Of a stretch of 64,000 nt of DNA, positions 53,620-62,143 are shown piece after piece. The notes beneath the pieces were generated by a model. That model was not told the origin of the DNA and did not search any database. It saw only the letters and a program-made list of their open reading frames with translations. The translations under genes were made by a program, and so were the position numbers. The stretch lies in contig CAJWML010000021.1 of assembly GCA_913043285.1 (NCBI GenBank), positions 1-64,000 on the forward strand, given 5' to 3'. This DNA comes from CAKZNE01 sp002695025 (lineage in GTDB: Bacteria; Bacteroidota; Bacteroidia; Flavobacteriales; Schleiferiaceae). Position 1 is the stretch's first letter, and each line of letters starts with the position of its first letter.

Positions 53620-54147
53620 TCAGTTAAAAATGTAAGACAGGATACGGGGCGGCTTCCAGGGTTTTTGGGCAATATCATCCCACCATTGCGGGATGTAACA
53701 AATACGCAAAACCTCATTTTCTGCAAACCCGTGTATCTTATCCGTGGCGAAATCCACAAACTGCTTGCTGAAGAGGGCCTGCATCAGGCTGCGGTGTTTA
53801 CGCTCTTCGGGATCCTTCTCTATCCTGAAGTTCACCAGTTCATTCAGCCGCTTAAAAAGCCCGGACTCTTTAACGTCATGGATACAGGTGTACCAGGTTT
53901 CATCACCGCGCACCTCTTCCTTAAGGATGTCGTACATCTCGCCTTTATAACGGATCTCACGCTTATCCATACGTTTAAAATCTGGGTGGCCTTTTTGCAT
54001 GGACCGGTGTATCCTGAGTACAATACGATCTTCTTCCGGAACATCGTGCTTGAGCCGCTGCTTCATTTCATAACGCACCTGCCGCACCTGGAAATAATGG
54101 CACAGGTACCAGCCTGCGGACTGGAACAGCAGCAAGGAACTCAGCAA
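53620..54147 (-). CDS. Small membrane-anchored protein upstream of the heme-type receptor
   Basis: 175 residues from a TTG (54147), the best initiator in the frame although weak. One N-terminal hydrophobic helix (LSSLLLFQSAGWYLCHYF) leads a basic soluble part: RYEMKQRLKHDVPEEDRIVL, then REIRYKGEMYDILKEEVRGD. It ends with CYIPQWWDDIAQKPWKPPRI. It resembles no family I can name, but short proteins with this YKGxMYDI layout are often found beside Bacteroidetes TonB receptors. The receptor starts 56 nt downstream. Confidence 0.6.
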   Translation of the reverse strand: MLSSLLLFQSAGWYLCHYFQVRQVRYEMKQRLKHDVPEEDRIVLRIHRSMQKGHPDFKRMDKREIRYKGEMYDILKEEVRGDETWYTCIHDVKESGLFKRLNELVNFRIEKDPEERKHRSLMQALFSKQFVDFATDKIHGFAENEVLRICYIPQWWDDIAQKPWKPPRILSYIFN

Positions 54148-54188
54148 TATGGAAACAGCCAGTTTGATACGACAGATTTGGTGTCCGG

Positions 54189-54196
54189 CAAAAGTA
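54189..54196 (-). promoter_or_regulatory. -7 element for the heme-type receptor unit
   Basis: TACTTTTG on the minus strand fits TAnnTTTG, about 40 nt before the TTG of the small membrane protein. The -33 position (AAAT) is poor. Confidence 0.4.
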
Positions 54197-54333
54197 TTGA
54201 TATTTAAGGAGAGGTATTTAGCGCGCCCTTTTATAGAGTTACACCCTTCACATATTGCTATAATCCGGCTCGCTCCAACTTGAATAACCTATGGCTGATT
54301 AAACCTTTTAAAGCTTTCTCCCTTTAATTAATC

Positions 54334-55551
54334 ATGCAATCTTTTCTCGAAAAGTGGGGTGAAGCGGCCTATACCACCATCGGCTTATTCTGGATGGCCC
54401 TCTGGGCATTTGCTTTCGGCTATGTGATCAGTAGCATGATACAGGTTTTTGTTACCCAGCAGCGCATGCAGAAGCTTATGGGCAAGGATAACCTTAAAAG
54501 TATTTCGCTGGGCACCTTCTTTGGGTTTATCAGTAGCAGTTGCAGCTTTGCAGCCCTGGCCACTACCAAATCACTATTAAAAAAGGGGGCCGGTTTTATC
54601 TCATCCATAGCCTTCCTCCTGGCCTCTACAAACCTGGTGGTAGAGTTGGGGATCATTATTGCCCTTTTTCTAAGCTGGCAATTTGTAGTGGGTGAATATA
54701 TAGGCGGTCTCCTCCTGATTGCCATCAGCTGGATTTTTATTCGCCTCACTAAACCTGAAAAACTTATTAAAAAGGCACGGGAAAGACTGGGTTCATCGAA
54801 AGAGGAAGACCACCAGAAAACGGATTGGAAAAAACAGATCAAAAGCCGCAAAGGCTGGGCTAAAGTGGGCATGCAATATCACATGGAGTGGGATATGGTA
54901 TGGAAAGATGTTTCAGTAGGATTTACCGTGGCTGGTATTATCTCTGCCTTTGTTCCCTCCTCCTTTTTTGAAACGCTCTTCATTGGTACAGGCAACGGCT
55001 CCCAGACCGATCTTTCCTTTATCCAGATACTGGAACATACATTGGTGGGCCCGGTGGCAGCCTTCTTCACCTTCATCGGCTCCATGGGGAATATCCCACT
55101 GGCAGCATTGCTGTTTCAAAACGGTGTAAGCTTTGCCGGAGTGATGGCTTTTATCTTTTCCGACCTGGTGGTCTTCCCGGTCCTGCGCATTAACGCCCGT
55201 TATTACGGTTGGAAAATGTCCACGTACATTCTGCTCATGCTTTTTACTGCCCTGGTAGGTACTACCTTGTTAATGCATTACGGCCTGCTGGGCCTTAATA
55301 TGCTACCGGAGCAAACGGGAGGTGGCATACAGGAAATGACATTCTTTAAGATAGATTACGGCTTTGTACTCAACATCGTATTCCTGGCATTAAGTGCTTA
55401 CCTCATCTACCTCTCCCGTACTACTAAAATGCAAGGCCACGGAGGTCACGAAATGCCGGATAAGGGATGGCTGGAAATCATACTGCGCTATGCGGCCTGG
55501 ATCAGTTACGGCTGGCTGGCTATCGGGCTGGTTTTAAAGGCTGTGCTGTAA
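54334..55551 (+). CDS. ArsP/DUF318-type permease
   Basis: 405 residues with about ten helices and two halves of the permease family. The first carries FFGFISSSCSFAALATTKSL, where the conserved Cys-containing SSSCS lies; the second carries FFTFIGSMGNIPLAALLFQN. A basic cytosolic loop lies between (about 140-190). Relatives include ArsP and SO_0444-type Cu/Zn permeases, which export organoarsenicals or metals. A short His-rich tail (QGHGGHEMPD) near the C-terminus could bind metal. It is divergent from the heme-type receptor unit. Confidence 0.8.
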   Translation: MQSFLEKWGEAAYTTIGLFWMALWAFAFGYVISSMIQVFVTQQRMQKLMGKDNLKSISLGTFFGFISSSCSFAALATTKSLLKKGAGFISSIAFLLASTNLVVELGIIIALFLSWQFVVGEYIGGLLLIAISWIFIRLTKPEKLIKKARERLGSSKEEDHQKTDWKKQIKSRKGWAKVGMQYHMEWDMVWKDVSVGFTVAGIISAFVPSSFFETLFIGTGNGSQTDLSFIQILEHTLVGPVAAFFTFIGSMGNIPLAALLFQNGVSFAGVMAFIFSDLVVFPVLRINARYYGWKMSTYILLMLFTALVGTTLLMHYGLLGLNMLPEQTGGGIQEMTFFKIDYGFVLNIVFLALSAYLIYLSRTTKMQGHGGHEMPDKGWLEIILRYAAWISYGWLAIGLVLKAVL

Positions 55552-55657
55552 AGGTGAACTTCGAAGGTTGAAAAGCCCGGCCTTAAACTGGTGATTCCGG
55601 TAAGGGACCGAAAATAAACTTATCATCCTCACCCTCAACCCTCTATTCCTTTGGCCT

Positions 55658-55665
55658 TATTTTTG
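55658..55665 (+). promoter_or_regulatory. -7 element for the small lipoprotein gene
   Basis: TATTTTTG fits TAnnTTTG, 42 nt before the ATG at 55708. No -33 box was found. Confidence 0.4.
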
Positions 55666-55707
55666 GAATTAACACATTCATTATACCAACAACTCAACAC
55701 TTCGAAC

Positions 55708-56148
55708 ATGAAAAAGGCTTTTATACTACTGGCAAGCGCTCTGGCACTCGTCTCCTGTGAGAAGGACAGCACCGAATATATAGACCGTCCCAACCGTTAC
55801 ATTAAACTGGCGGAGATCATATCCCTTCCCAAGCTTAATTACGATACGGATAACAGTCCTCCCGACCTTAGGGTGGACCTGAAAAGACGTTCTGCCTCCT
55901 TCTGGGAGTTCAGCACTCAAACGGAGATCAACGCGGCATCACTGCCCACTTTTGCAGTATTCCCAGCCGAAATACTGGTTACTGATGAGATCTATGAAAT
56001 CCGCATAGTGGATGAAGACCTGGAAAACCCAACCGATTATGAGATCTTTTACTGGGCTTTCAACCCGGTGGACGAAGGTGTTAACGGGGAATTTGAATTT
56101 ATGGCGGACGGCAAGCTCATTATGGTACTCAACTACAATGAAAAATAG
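55708..56148 (+). CDS. Small lipoprotein of unknown function
   Basis: 147 residues from the ATG at 55708: MKKAFILLASALALVSC gives a lipobox with C17. The frame continues upstream to 55651, but those 19 residues are not signal-like and begin before the -7 box. The mature part is acidic with beta strands (YIKLAEIISLPKLNYDTDNS, then EILVTDEIYEIRIVDEDL). No recognised family. The -7 box and position suggest an independent gene. Confidence 0.6.
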   Translation: MKKAFILLASALALVSCEKDSTEYIDRPNRYIKLAEIISLPKLNYDTDNSPPDLRVDLKRRSASFWEFSTQTEINAASLPTFAVFPAEILVTDEIYEIRIVDEDLENPTDYEIFYWAFNPVDEGVNGEFEFMADGKLIMVLNYNEK

Positions 56149-56525
56149 CCCTGCTGGTTAAAACCCACAGTTTAAAGTTTAATCCCGGGGTTTAATCGCA
56201 GGGTACTATCCACTTTCTTTTGCCCAAGCTGGTAATGATAGCAGCGGGAAACCATGATCCCTGTTTTGAGGATATACCTTAGTGGATTTCAGAGTGGCAG
56301 CCTTCCTTCTTTTCCAGTGATTAATTCTCTTTTCTCTGTTTTACCGGACAGCTGCCACTACCGAAACCTTACATGGAAACTCCCCAGTTTACCGAAGCTC
56401 AGAATTACAAGTATTAAATACCTTACGGACACAAACTTCGGAGATCCGAAGTGAATCAATGAATACAGTAGTAGCTTCGCCACAACACCAGGTGACTGGA
56501 CCTGAGGCTAATATACCAGTTCCTA
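56149..56525. other. 377-bp non-coding stretch
   Basis: No supported gene. Short frames on both strands look like chance. It contains near-repeats of GTTTAA (56170-56200) and a hairpin CTTCGGA-GA-TCCGAAG (56436-56451). It lies between a plus-strand lipoprotein and a minus-strand membrane protein, so it may hold the 3' untranslated parts of both. Confidence 0.5.
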
Positions 56526-56864
56526 CTAATGCCAATACGTTCCTGCCAGGCCCAGTACACTGCCCAGCCAGATAGACACTACAAAACCAATTATCCCTAC
56601 CATAAGAAGGCTGAACTTCAACCACTCATTGGCGGATTGTAAACTACTCAACCAGGCAAAAAAGGCAGCTCCCATAGCCCCGGCCGCAGGAACCACAAAC
56701 AGAGGTCTTAGTCTCCATAACCTGTTCCAGGTTGGATCTGCCTCACCGGCCATCAGGAGAAAGAAGGAGATGAGCAATAAACCGGTTATGGCCCCGGCCA
56801 ACATGGCCTTTTTAATGGGCACCTGAACTACCGTTTGCGAACCGTGATCATTTGCTGTTGTCAT
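56526..56864 (-). CDS. Small membrane protein (family sometimes labelled 'KefB')
   Basis: 112 residues with three or four helices: AMLAGAITGLLLISFFLLMA, PLFVVPAAGAMGAAFFAWL and LLMVGIIGFVVSIWLGSV, ending LGLAGTYWH. As I recall, the W-x-R-L-x-P-L-F-V-V-P-A-A-G-A-M-G and GxxLGLxGTxWH pattern occurs in Bacteroidetes proteins annotated as potassium transporter KefB. The protein is far too short to be KefB and has no TrkA or antiporter domain, so that label should not be trusted. An operator-like dyad lies 53 nt upstream. Confidence 0.72.
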   Translation of the reverse strand: MTTANDHGSQTVVQVPIKKAMLAGAITGLLLISFFLLMAGEADPTWNRLWRLRPLFVVPAAGAMGAAFFAWLSSLQSANEWLKFSLLMVGIIGFVVSIWLGSVLGLAGTYWH

Positions 56865-56916
56865 ACCAGAATTGTTTTTAGGATTAGCAAGCAGCAGAAA
56901 TTTATAAATTTAAAAG

Positions 56917-56935
56917 TACTTTGAATTACAAAGTA
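56917..56935. promoter_or_regulatory. Operator-like dyad TACTTTG-n5-CAAAGTA
   Basis: A perfect 7-bp inverted repeat around AATTA, 19 nt in all. It lies between the dabA end and the small membrane protein gene, about 53 nt upstream of the latter's ATG (56864). The arrangement is typical of a dimeric repressor site. The regulator is not identified. Confidence 0.5.
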
Positions 56936-57085
56936 AGTAAATATTTTGCTTTATTCATAATCCCCATGGGGGCAACTTAATATTATAAAGACTATACCTA
57001 TCGCAGAGCCTTGGGTCTTCATCCTTTTTCATCCCTAGCAACCATCACTGTCCTATGGACTATGAAAAGGTAAAGACCCGTGATT

Positions 57086-59596
57086 TCAGGCTACCTCTTC
57101 CATTTCCAAGGCTTCCCATTTCAGTTTACCGGTATAGCGATGCGATACCCGGCCTTCCACGTTCATAGCAAGCAGGTATATCCAGCCATTATCGCAAAGA
57201 TTACGTACCGAAGGATGTTTCTCAAGGACCCTGTTCATCGCTTCCAGGGGAGCTTCTATGACCACACTTAGTTTCCGTGGTTCATGCTGAAACTGATTCC
57301 CGTCATGTACAGACTGCCAGGGCAAACCTACTCTGAGGTCACCCGCATAGCCTTCCAGCACCCCAATTCCCCCGGTAACATTGTGCAGGGTTTTGTTGCC
57401 TGACCCATAATACTGATTATCTACCGTAGAAGCATAGTATTGTAAATTGATCCAGCTGGTTACCACCATCGGAGCGGTCATAATCAATTCCAGTATTTTG
57501 AAGTCTCCATCCTTTTTCCATTCATAGGAATGCAAAAATGATTTTCCTCCAAGGTCCAAACCCCTGGTCCGGCTTCGTGGCGCCACAATAAAGGCGGAAC
57601 ATCCGGCAAGGCCCCACTCCGGTCGTACCTGAGCCCAATCCTTACTCCGTCTTAAAATGGCCGAATCTATCTTTTCATTAATATCTATTTGTAAACGAAG
57701 AGCCCTTTCTGCACGTGACAAACGCCCCGCCTGCCAGAGCCATTTTCTGAGTTCGGCAAGCTCTGCAAGGTGACCGGAGGGAGCATCCTCCTCATTAAAG
57801 AATTTTACTTCATCCGTAGTGGTATCATGCTGGCAGGCGAGGAAAAACGAATCCTTCGGTATGAGGATTCCGTCTTTCTCAAGATACCGTCTTACTTCCT
57901 TATTATTAAGTACTTCAGCAGCTACCCTGGAATTAGCTTCCCCGGTGTTCCCTCCACAGGCACCACAATCCAGGCCAGTTGCATGGGGGTTATTAACCGT
58001 GGTGGAGCCGTGGCCCATAATAAGAATCAAGCGGGCAAAGCCATCTGTAAGCGACATGGCCTTTAAGGCAGATTTAGCCAGCGCTACCTGCTCTTCAAGT
58101 GGAAGCCCTGAAGTTTGATCACCATCCTTTTCTACTTTGAGGCTTACCCCCTTTTTCCGGTAAACTGATGATTTTATACCTTCCTGATCAGGATGCGGCA
58201 CAGGCCGCGTCAAGCCAAACGCATCGGTAAATAGTTTGGGTAGGTAGGCTAATCCCACCGGCCCCACAAAGCTAAAGCAGGATATCGCGCCCAGTTTAAA
58301 GGATTTCCAGGCTCGGTCTACCTGGTACTTGAGTTGACGGCTTCGTAGGGCATATTCTTGTTGTGATGGTTCGGATATTTGTTCCTTTACAACGGGCCCG
58401 GCTGGCAAAAGTACGGGGCACTGGGCCCTTCCTTCATCGTGACCGATAGGGATATATTTAAGGGGAAAAGCAAAGAACCCGGCAAAACCCATGGTAGCTA
58501 CATCCGGGGCAACCTTCTCCAGGTTCCTGCGAAAGACCTCCGAACGCACATCTATACAAAAGACGGCCTGTACCTTAGGCTTTACCTTGCCAGAACCCTC
58601 TTCAGAAGAACCTTCCAGCTTTTCAATCAGGTTTCTTTGGCCTGCCAGATCGTAGGCCTCCTGCAGAATCAGTTTCTGGGCCAGGTGAGTATCAGGAACA
58701 TCCCGCAAACTTTGAGCTATCAGTATTTCGCAATTCTCTTTCCATACCTCCTGTAATTCTTCATGGTTAAGGCACTGGTAAATAATTGCCTCCCAGCAAA
58801 CCAAAACACAAAGGAATTCTATAAGTGTTCCATCTTTGCCGCCATGGAGTCCTTGTTCCCAGTCAATTCTCGCGGCATAAGCTGCCCATCCACCTAAGCG
58901 TAGCAACAGGCGGTGCAAATAAAAACTTGTGGCCTGTGAAGGCACACCCAGTAAATCAAGAGAATACCCGGCAGCCTCGAGGGGCTCTTCCGGCAAGGCC
59001 CGCACCAGTTGGCGGAAATCCGTTAAACCCATCATTGCCGGTGTTCGATCTGTAAGAGCTTCTCTTCGCCATGCCCTGAAGACACTTTCTTTCCGGTTAA
59101 CGCTTGACCAAATAGCCTGACCTTCATCAAAATAAGCTGCAGCCCAGCTGGTAATGCGATCGGTAACAAAGCGGTTCCAATCTTTACCGGTGAATGACGT
59201 AGCCATATCTGTGAAAGAGGCCACTTCGGGATATGATTCTTCATCCCGGGAAGCTACCTTCTCCACATTGCGAATAAAAGTGTGTGCACTCACAGTTGAC
59301 CCTCTTTTCTCCAATACCGCTTCAACATCACCTACCTGTATTTTCCCTTTTTCAATGGCCTCCAGGTAAAAGCTCAGAGGAAACGTCATCTGTATGGCGC
59401 CCAGCTGAGAAAGCCTATGAGCTGCCTCATCAAAGGGTAAATCAGCCAATCCAAGGTAGGGGTTCACTGCAACATAATTTTCCAGGGGCCAAACCGGAGC
59501 AATCTTTTTACAGGCTACTCGCAAGGTTTCTTCCAAAGACTTTGGATTGGCTTGCCGGTTTTTGCTCATTTGATAGTTGATCATGTTTATTCTCAT
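57086..59596 (-). CDS. dabA: DabA-type inorganic carbon transporter subunit (UPF0753/DUF2309)
   Basis: 836 residues of the DabA family, a cytosolic beta-carbonic-anhydrase-like protein that, with DabB, drives vectorial CO2 hydration to bicarbonate. The four predicted Zn-site residues are present: C347 and D349 in VFCIDVRSE, H529 in LIMGHGS, and C544 in GLDCGACGGN. The N-terminal KKIAPVWPLENYVAVNPYLG and a second block SRTRGLDLGGKSFLHSYEW also match. The ATG at 59596 is used; ATGs five and ten codons later are alternatives. It starts 20 nt after the dabB stop, so the two are co-transcribed. Confidence 0.93.
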   Translation of the reverse strand: MRINMINYQMSKNRQANPKSLEETLRVACKKIAPVWPLENYVAVNPYLGLADLPFDEAAHRLSQLGAIQMTFPLSFYLEAIEKGKIQVGDVEAVLEKRGSTVSAHTFIRNVEKVASRDEESYPEVASFTDMATSFTGKDWNRFVTDRITSWAAAYFDEGQAIWSSVNRKESVFRAWRREALTDRTPAMMGLTDFRQLVRALPEEPLEAAGYSLDLLGVPSQATSFYLHRLLLRLGGWAAYAARIDWEQGLHGGKDGTLIEFLCVLVCWEAIIYQCLNHEELQEVWKENCEILIAQSLRDVPDTHLAQKLILQEAYDLAGQRNLIEKLEGSSEEGSGKVKPKVQAVFCIDVRSEVFRRNLEKVAPDVATMGFAGFFAFPLKYIPIGHDEGRAQCPVLLPAGPVVKEQISEPSQQEYALRSRQLKYQVDRAWKSFKLGAISCFSFVGPVGLAYLPKLFTDAFGLTRPVPHPDQEGIKSSVYRKKGVSLKVEKDGDQTSGLPLEEQVALAKSALKAMSLTDGFARLILIMGHGSTTVNNPHATGLDCGACGGNTGEANSRVAAEVLNNKEVRRYLEKDGILIPKDSFFLACQHDTTTDEVKFFNEEDAPSGHLAELAELRKWLWQAGRLSRAERALRLQIDINEKIDSAILRRSKDWAQVRPEWGLAGCSAFIVAPRSRTRGLDLGGKSFLHSYEWKKDGDFKILELIMTAPMVVTSWINLQYYASTVDNQYYGSGNKTLHNVTGGIGVLEGYAGDLRVGLPWQSVHDGNQFQHEPRKLSVVIEAPLEAMNRVLEKHPSVRNLCDNGWIYLLAMNVEGRVSHRYTGKLKWEALEMEEVA

Positions 59597-59616
59597 TGGG
59601 ATTAGATTGCCTTTTG

Positions 59617-61290
59617 TTAAAATGTTTCGATTACCGCTTTTTTATGGCGTTTTTCTTCTTTCAGGTGTATCGCCTTTTTAAAGGGCAGGTTTTGTTCTGA
59701 AAACAACTTATTCGATTCCGGAAGATGAAGAGCTCCCACCAGGCGATCCACTAAGGCGTTTACATACCATCCGTTGCGAAAATGAATGGCTATTTTTTGC
59801 CAAAGAGGATTGGACGGTAAGACAGGCGCCAGTATTTGCAGAAAGACCACTCCACCATAGATCAACACCACTATTCCTATAAGCAGGGTGGTCGCAACCC
59901 CAGGCTGCGATAATCCGGGTAATTGTGAATGTAGAAGATGATGCGTGCCTTCCTCCAGGGAAAAGAAAGCCACAGCAACCCCTATGGCCAGCACGCAGGT
60001 TCGAAGAATACTACTGACATACACCCCGGAATCCAGGGCCGGAATGATCATCTGGGATAAACCCATTACAATGATGGCTCCCGTGGCCAGCAAAGCCAGC
60101 TCCTCGGTAGGATCAATACCCCAGAGCATTGAAGATCCAAGATAGATAGTAAGCGCCAGAAAGGTACCACCCACTATCCTTACCAGGCTTCCCCTTCTTT
60201 TGGGTAATGCCACTTTAGATGCCCGGACCACATCAATTACACTACCCGAAGACAGGAAAGAATGAGCCTTATAAAAAGAATGAGCCACCAGATGTAGCAT
60301 GGCGGCTGGGTACACCCCTAAACCGCACACCATTAACATAAAGCCCATGTGCGCTACACTGGAATAACCAAGGGCCGTTTTAACCGATGGCTGAGTAAGA
60401 AAAGTAACGGAGGCAAAAAGCCCGGTAAAGCCCCCGCAGATAATCAGTACCACCGGAGCATAGGTTGTTTCACTCATCACAAAAGCCATCCGTGATATCA
60501 AAAAAGGTCCAGCATTTAACAAGCCCGCATGCAAAAGAGCTGAAACCGGAGTTGGTGTTTCCATAACCTCAACCAGCCAACCATGGGTGGGAAACTGTGC
60601 GGATTTCAGAATAGCTGCCAAGGCCAATAAAACAGCCGCCACTTCCAAACCGCTTAGGTTGCTAACGGAAATTGATGGATCCTTTATGGCCTGGAAGATG
60701 GATTCCAGATCGCCCGTATGAAAATGGCTATACAAAAGAATAAAGGCACCTAATAAACTCAGGTCCCCGAGGCGTGCCATGATAAACTTTTTACGGGCAG
60801 CAACTATGGCACGGGGACGGTCCGGGTAAAAGATCAGAAGACGATGCAGAGAAAGACTGGTTAATACCCAGGCAATGAATAACAGGCCCAGATTAGCAGA
60901 AAGCACCAACAACTGTACTGAGGCAATGGTGGCGGTAAGGCGACCGATGAACGCACCTTGCCTTGGATCTCCATCCAAGTAGTTTAAGCTAAACTTCAAT
61001 ACAACATAGCCCAGTAAAGCTATCATACCAAACATAAGTATGCTCAGGGGATCAATGCGGATGGCAAGTCCAATCTTTTCAAACCCTAAGAGTCCACTCT
61101 GCAACAGCCCATATTTATAAACTAAAAAGCCACTGTACGTGGCAATTAGTAGGGTCAAAGAGGCTGAAGCCATACTTAGCTTCTTCACTAAGTGTGGAAA
61201 CTTCCCCGGTTGAAACCAGGAAGCAATAGCCGTGGCTATAAAAGCGAGGGGTGATACTAAAACAATTAAGGAAAGTAAATTCTCGGTCAT
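59617..61290 (-). CDS. dabB: DabB-type membrane subunit, NADH dehydrogenase subunit L-like
   Basis: 557 residues with about 14 helices of the proton-translocating antiporter-like family (NuoL/Mrp). The family segment PTPVSALLHAGLLNAGPFL contains the conserved HAG, and a Lys and Glu pattern in the helices is in place (GYSSVAHMGFMLMVCGLG). There is no long C-terminal lateral helix as in NuoL, which is the DabB form. It is immediately upstream of dabA on the same strand, as in known dab operons, and presumably couples the proton gradient to DabA. No nuo genes are nearby. Confidence 0.9.
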   Translation of the reverse strand: MTENLLSLIVLVSPLAFIATAIASWFQPGKFPHLVKKLSMASASLTLLIATYSGFLVYKYGLLQSGLLGFEKIGLAIRIDPLSILMFGMIALLGYVVLKFSLNYLDGDPRQGAFIGRLTATIASVQLLVLSANLGLLFIAWVLTSLSLHRLLIFYPDRPRAIVAARKKFIMARLGDLSLLGAFILLYSHFHTGDLESIFQAIKDPSISVSNLSGLEVAAVLLALAAILKSAQFPTHGWLVEVMETPTPVSALLHAGLLNAGPFLISRMAFVMSETTYAPVVLIICGGFTGLFASVTFLTQPSVKTALGYSSVAHMGFMLMVCGLGVYPAAMLHLVAHSFYKAHSFLSSGSVIDVVRASKVALPKRRGSLVRIVGGTFLALTIYLGSSMLWGIDPTEELALLATGAIIVMGLSQMIIPALDSGVYVSSILRTCVLAIGVAVAFFSLEEGTHHLLHSQLPGLSQPGVATTLLIGIVVLIYGGVVFLQILAPVLPSNPLWQKIAIHFRNGWYVNALVDRLVGALHLPESNKLFSEQNLPFKKAIHLKEEKRHKKAVIETF

Positions 61291-61338
61291 GAATAACAGT
61301 ATTGGATTATTTTTAGAGGTTCCCGGTATAAAAGCGGG

Positions 61339-61632
61339 TTATTCTCTCACTAATTTTGCCTCCAGGGTTCCCAGTAATTGTATGCTGCATCCCTCTTGTT
61401 CGGATAAAGTGAGTATCTCCTCCAATTCATTTTTCTTTTTCCTCAATTCTTCAATCCTCGCATTCCTTAGGTTGCCATTTGAGGAATGGTCAGCCTCCCA
61501 GTTTTTAATGAACTGTAGTTTTTGAAAGTTGATGTAACCGTTCAGGATGGAGCAAATGATATCCTTGGCTTCGGAGGTGTTGTATACACCGCCAATGAAT
61601 TCTGCTCTTTGCTTTGGCTCTAGCGTTTTCAT
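61339..61632 (-). CDS. Small coiled-coil protein in the dab cluster
   Basis: 97 residues, helical and charged, with a Lys/Glu coiled coil (NARIEELRKKKNELEEILTL). The N-terminal half (KQRAEFIGGVYNTSEAKDII) is not hydrophobic, so the protein is soluble. No recognised family. It begins 9 nt after the stop of the membrane gene at 61642-61911 and ends 48 nt before dabB, so it belongs to the same transcript. Role in carbon uptake unknown. Confidence 0.6.
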   Translation of the reverse strand: MKTLEPKQRAEFIGGVYNTSEAKDIICSILNGYINFQKLQFIKNWEADHSSNGNLRNARIEELRKKKNELEEILTLSEQEGCSIQLLGTLEAKLVRE

Positions 61633-61641
61633 AATTATCTT

Positions 61642-61911
61642 TTAATGTAAATCGTTGGTTTTTATTGAATCTCCAGGTAGCTCCGGCTGATCCAGTTTTT
61701 TTAAAAGAACCAAGCCTGCGATTATAATTACTGAAGTAAGAACCTCCCTTAAGAAAACCTTACCATAAGTGGCGGTCAATAAAACCAGGGATCCAAGGAC
61801 CATTAGCCAGGAAACCATGTAGAAGGTCTTATGAAGCTGCCTTTTGTGATAAGAATATTTGGGAGTGCCTGAATTGGAGGGGCGGAAAAAGCTGTACCTG
61901 AATTTTTGCAT
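61642..61911 (-). CDS. Small two-helix membrane protein at the head of the dab cluster
   Basis: 89 residues. A basic N-terminus (FRPSNSGTPKYSYHKRQLHK) leads to two helices (MVSWLMVLGSLVLLTATYG and VLTSVIIIAGLVLLKKL). No recognised family. First gene of the unit, read away from the LysR-type gene. A TAnnTTTG-like CACCTTTG lies about 25 nt upstream (61943-61936), and the 26-bp palindrome is just further up. Confidence 0.6.
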   Translation of the reverse strand: MQKFRYSFFRPSNSGTPKYSYHKRQLHKTFYMVSWLMVLGSLVLLTATYGKVFLREVLTSVIIIAGLVLLKKLDQPELPGDSIKTNDLH

Positions 61912-61967
61912 GTGCTTATTTTTTAATTACCTCGGCAAAGGTGACAAGCACTGGTTATATATTTTCA

Positions 61968-61993
61968 TTTATGTTTTTAATTAAAAACATAAA
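61968..61993. promoter_or_regulatory. 26-bp perfect palindrome, likely LysR-type regulator site
   Basis: Arms TTTATGTTTTTAA and TTAAAAACATAAA meet at 61980/61981. It lies in the AT-rich intergenic region between the divergent dab cluster and the LysR gene, about 40 nt upstream of the cluster's poor -7 box, where an activator of this family usually binds. Confidence 0.6.
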
Positions 61994-62143
61994 CATTTTT
62001 TATTTTTAAACCCAAAAGCCTTTCTGCGTTTATAAAGTAGCTTGAGTAAGCTCAGGTTTCAAACCCTGATTTTTTTAATTTTTCTTAGAAACAAAAGAGA
62101 ATCGCCTAAAATCATTACCACCACAAATCCATAAACTGTTTAT

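Noticed and set aside
56149..56525. Possible decayed gene in the 377-bp gap
   Set aside because: Frames are short, not signal-like, and no similarity to neighbouring proteins is seen.
56526..56864. Potassium/proton antiporter KefB
   Set aside because: Only 112 residues and three or four helices. No antiporter or TrkA-N domain can fit, so the label is a likely database carry-over.
59617..61290. Respiratory complex I subunit NuoL
   Set aside because: No other nuo genes are near, the C-terminal lateral helix is missing, and dabA is directly downstream, so DabB is the better call.
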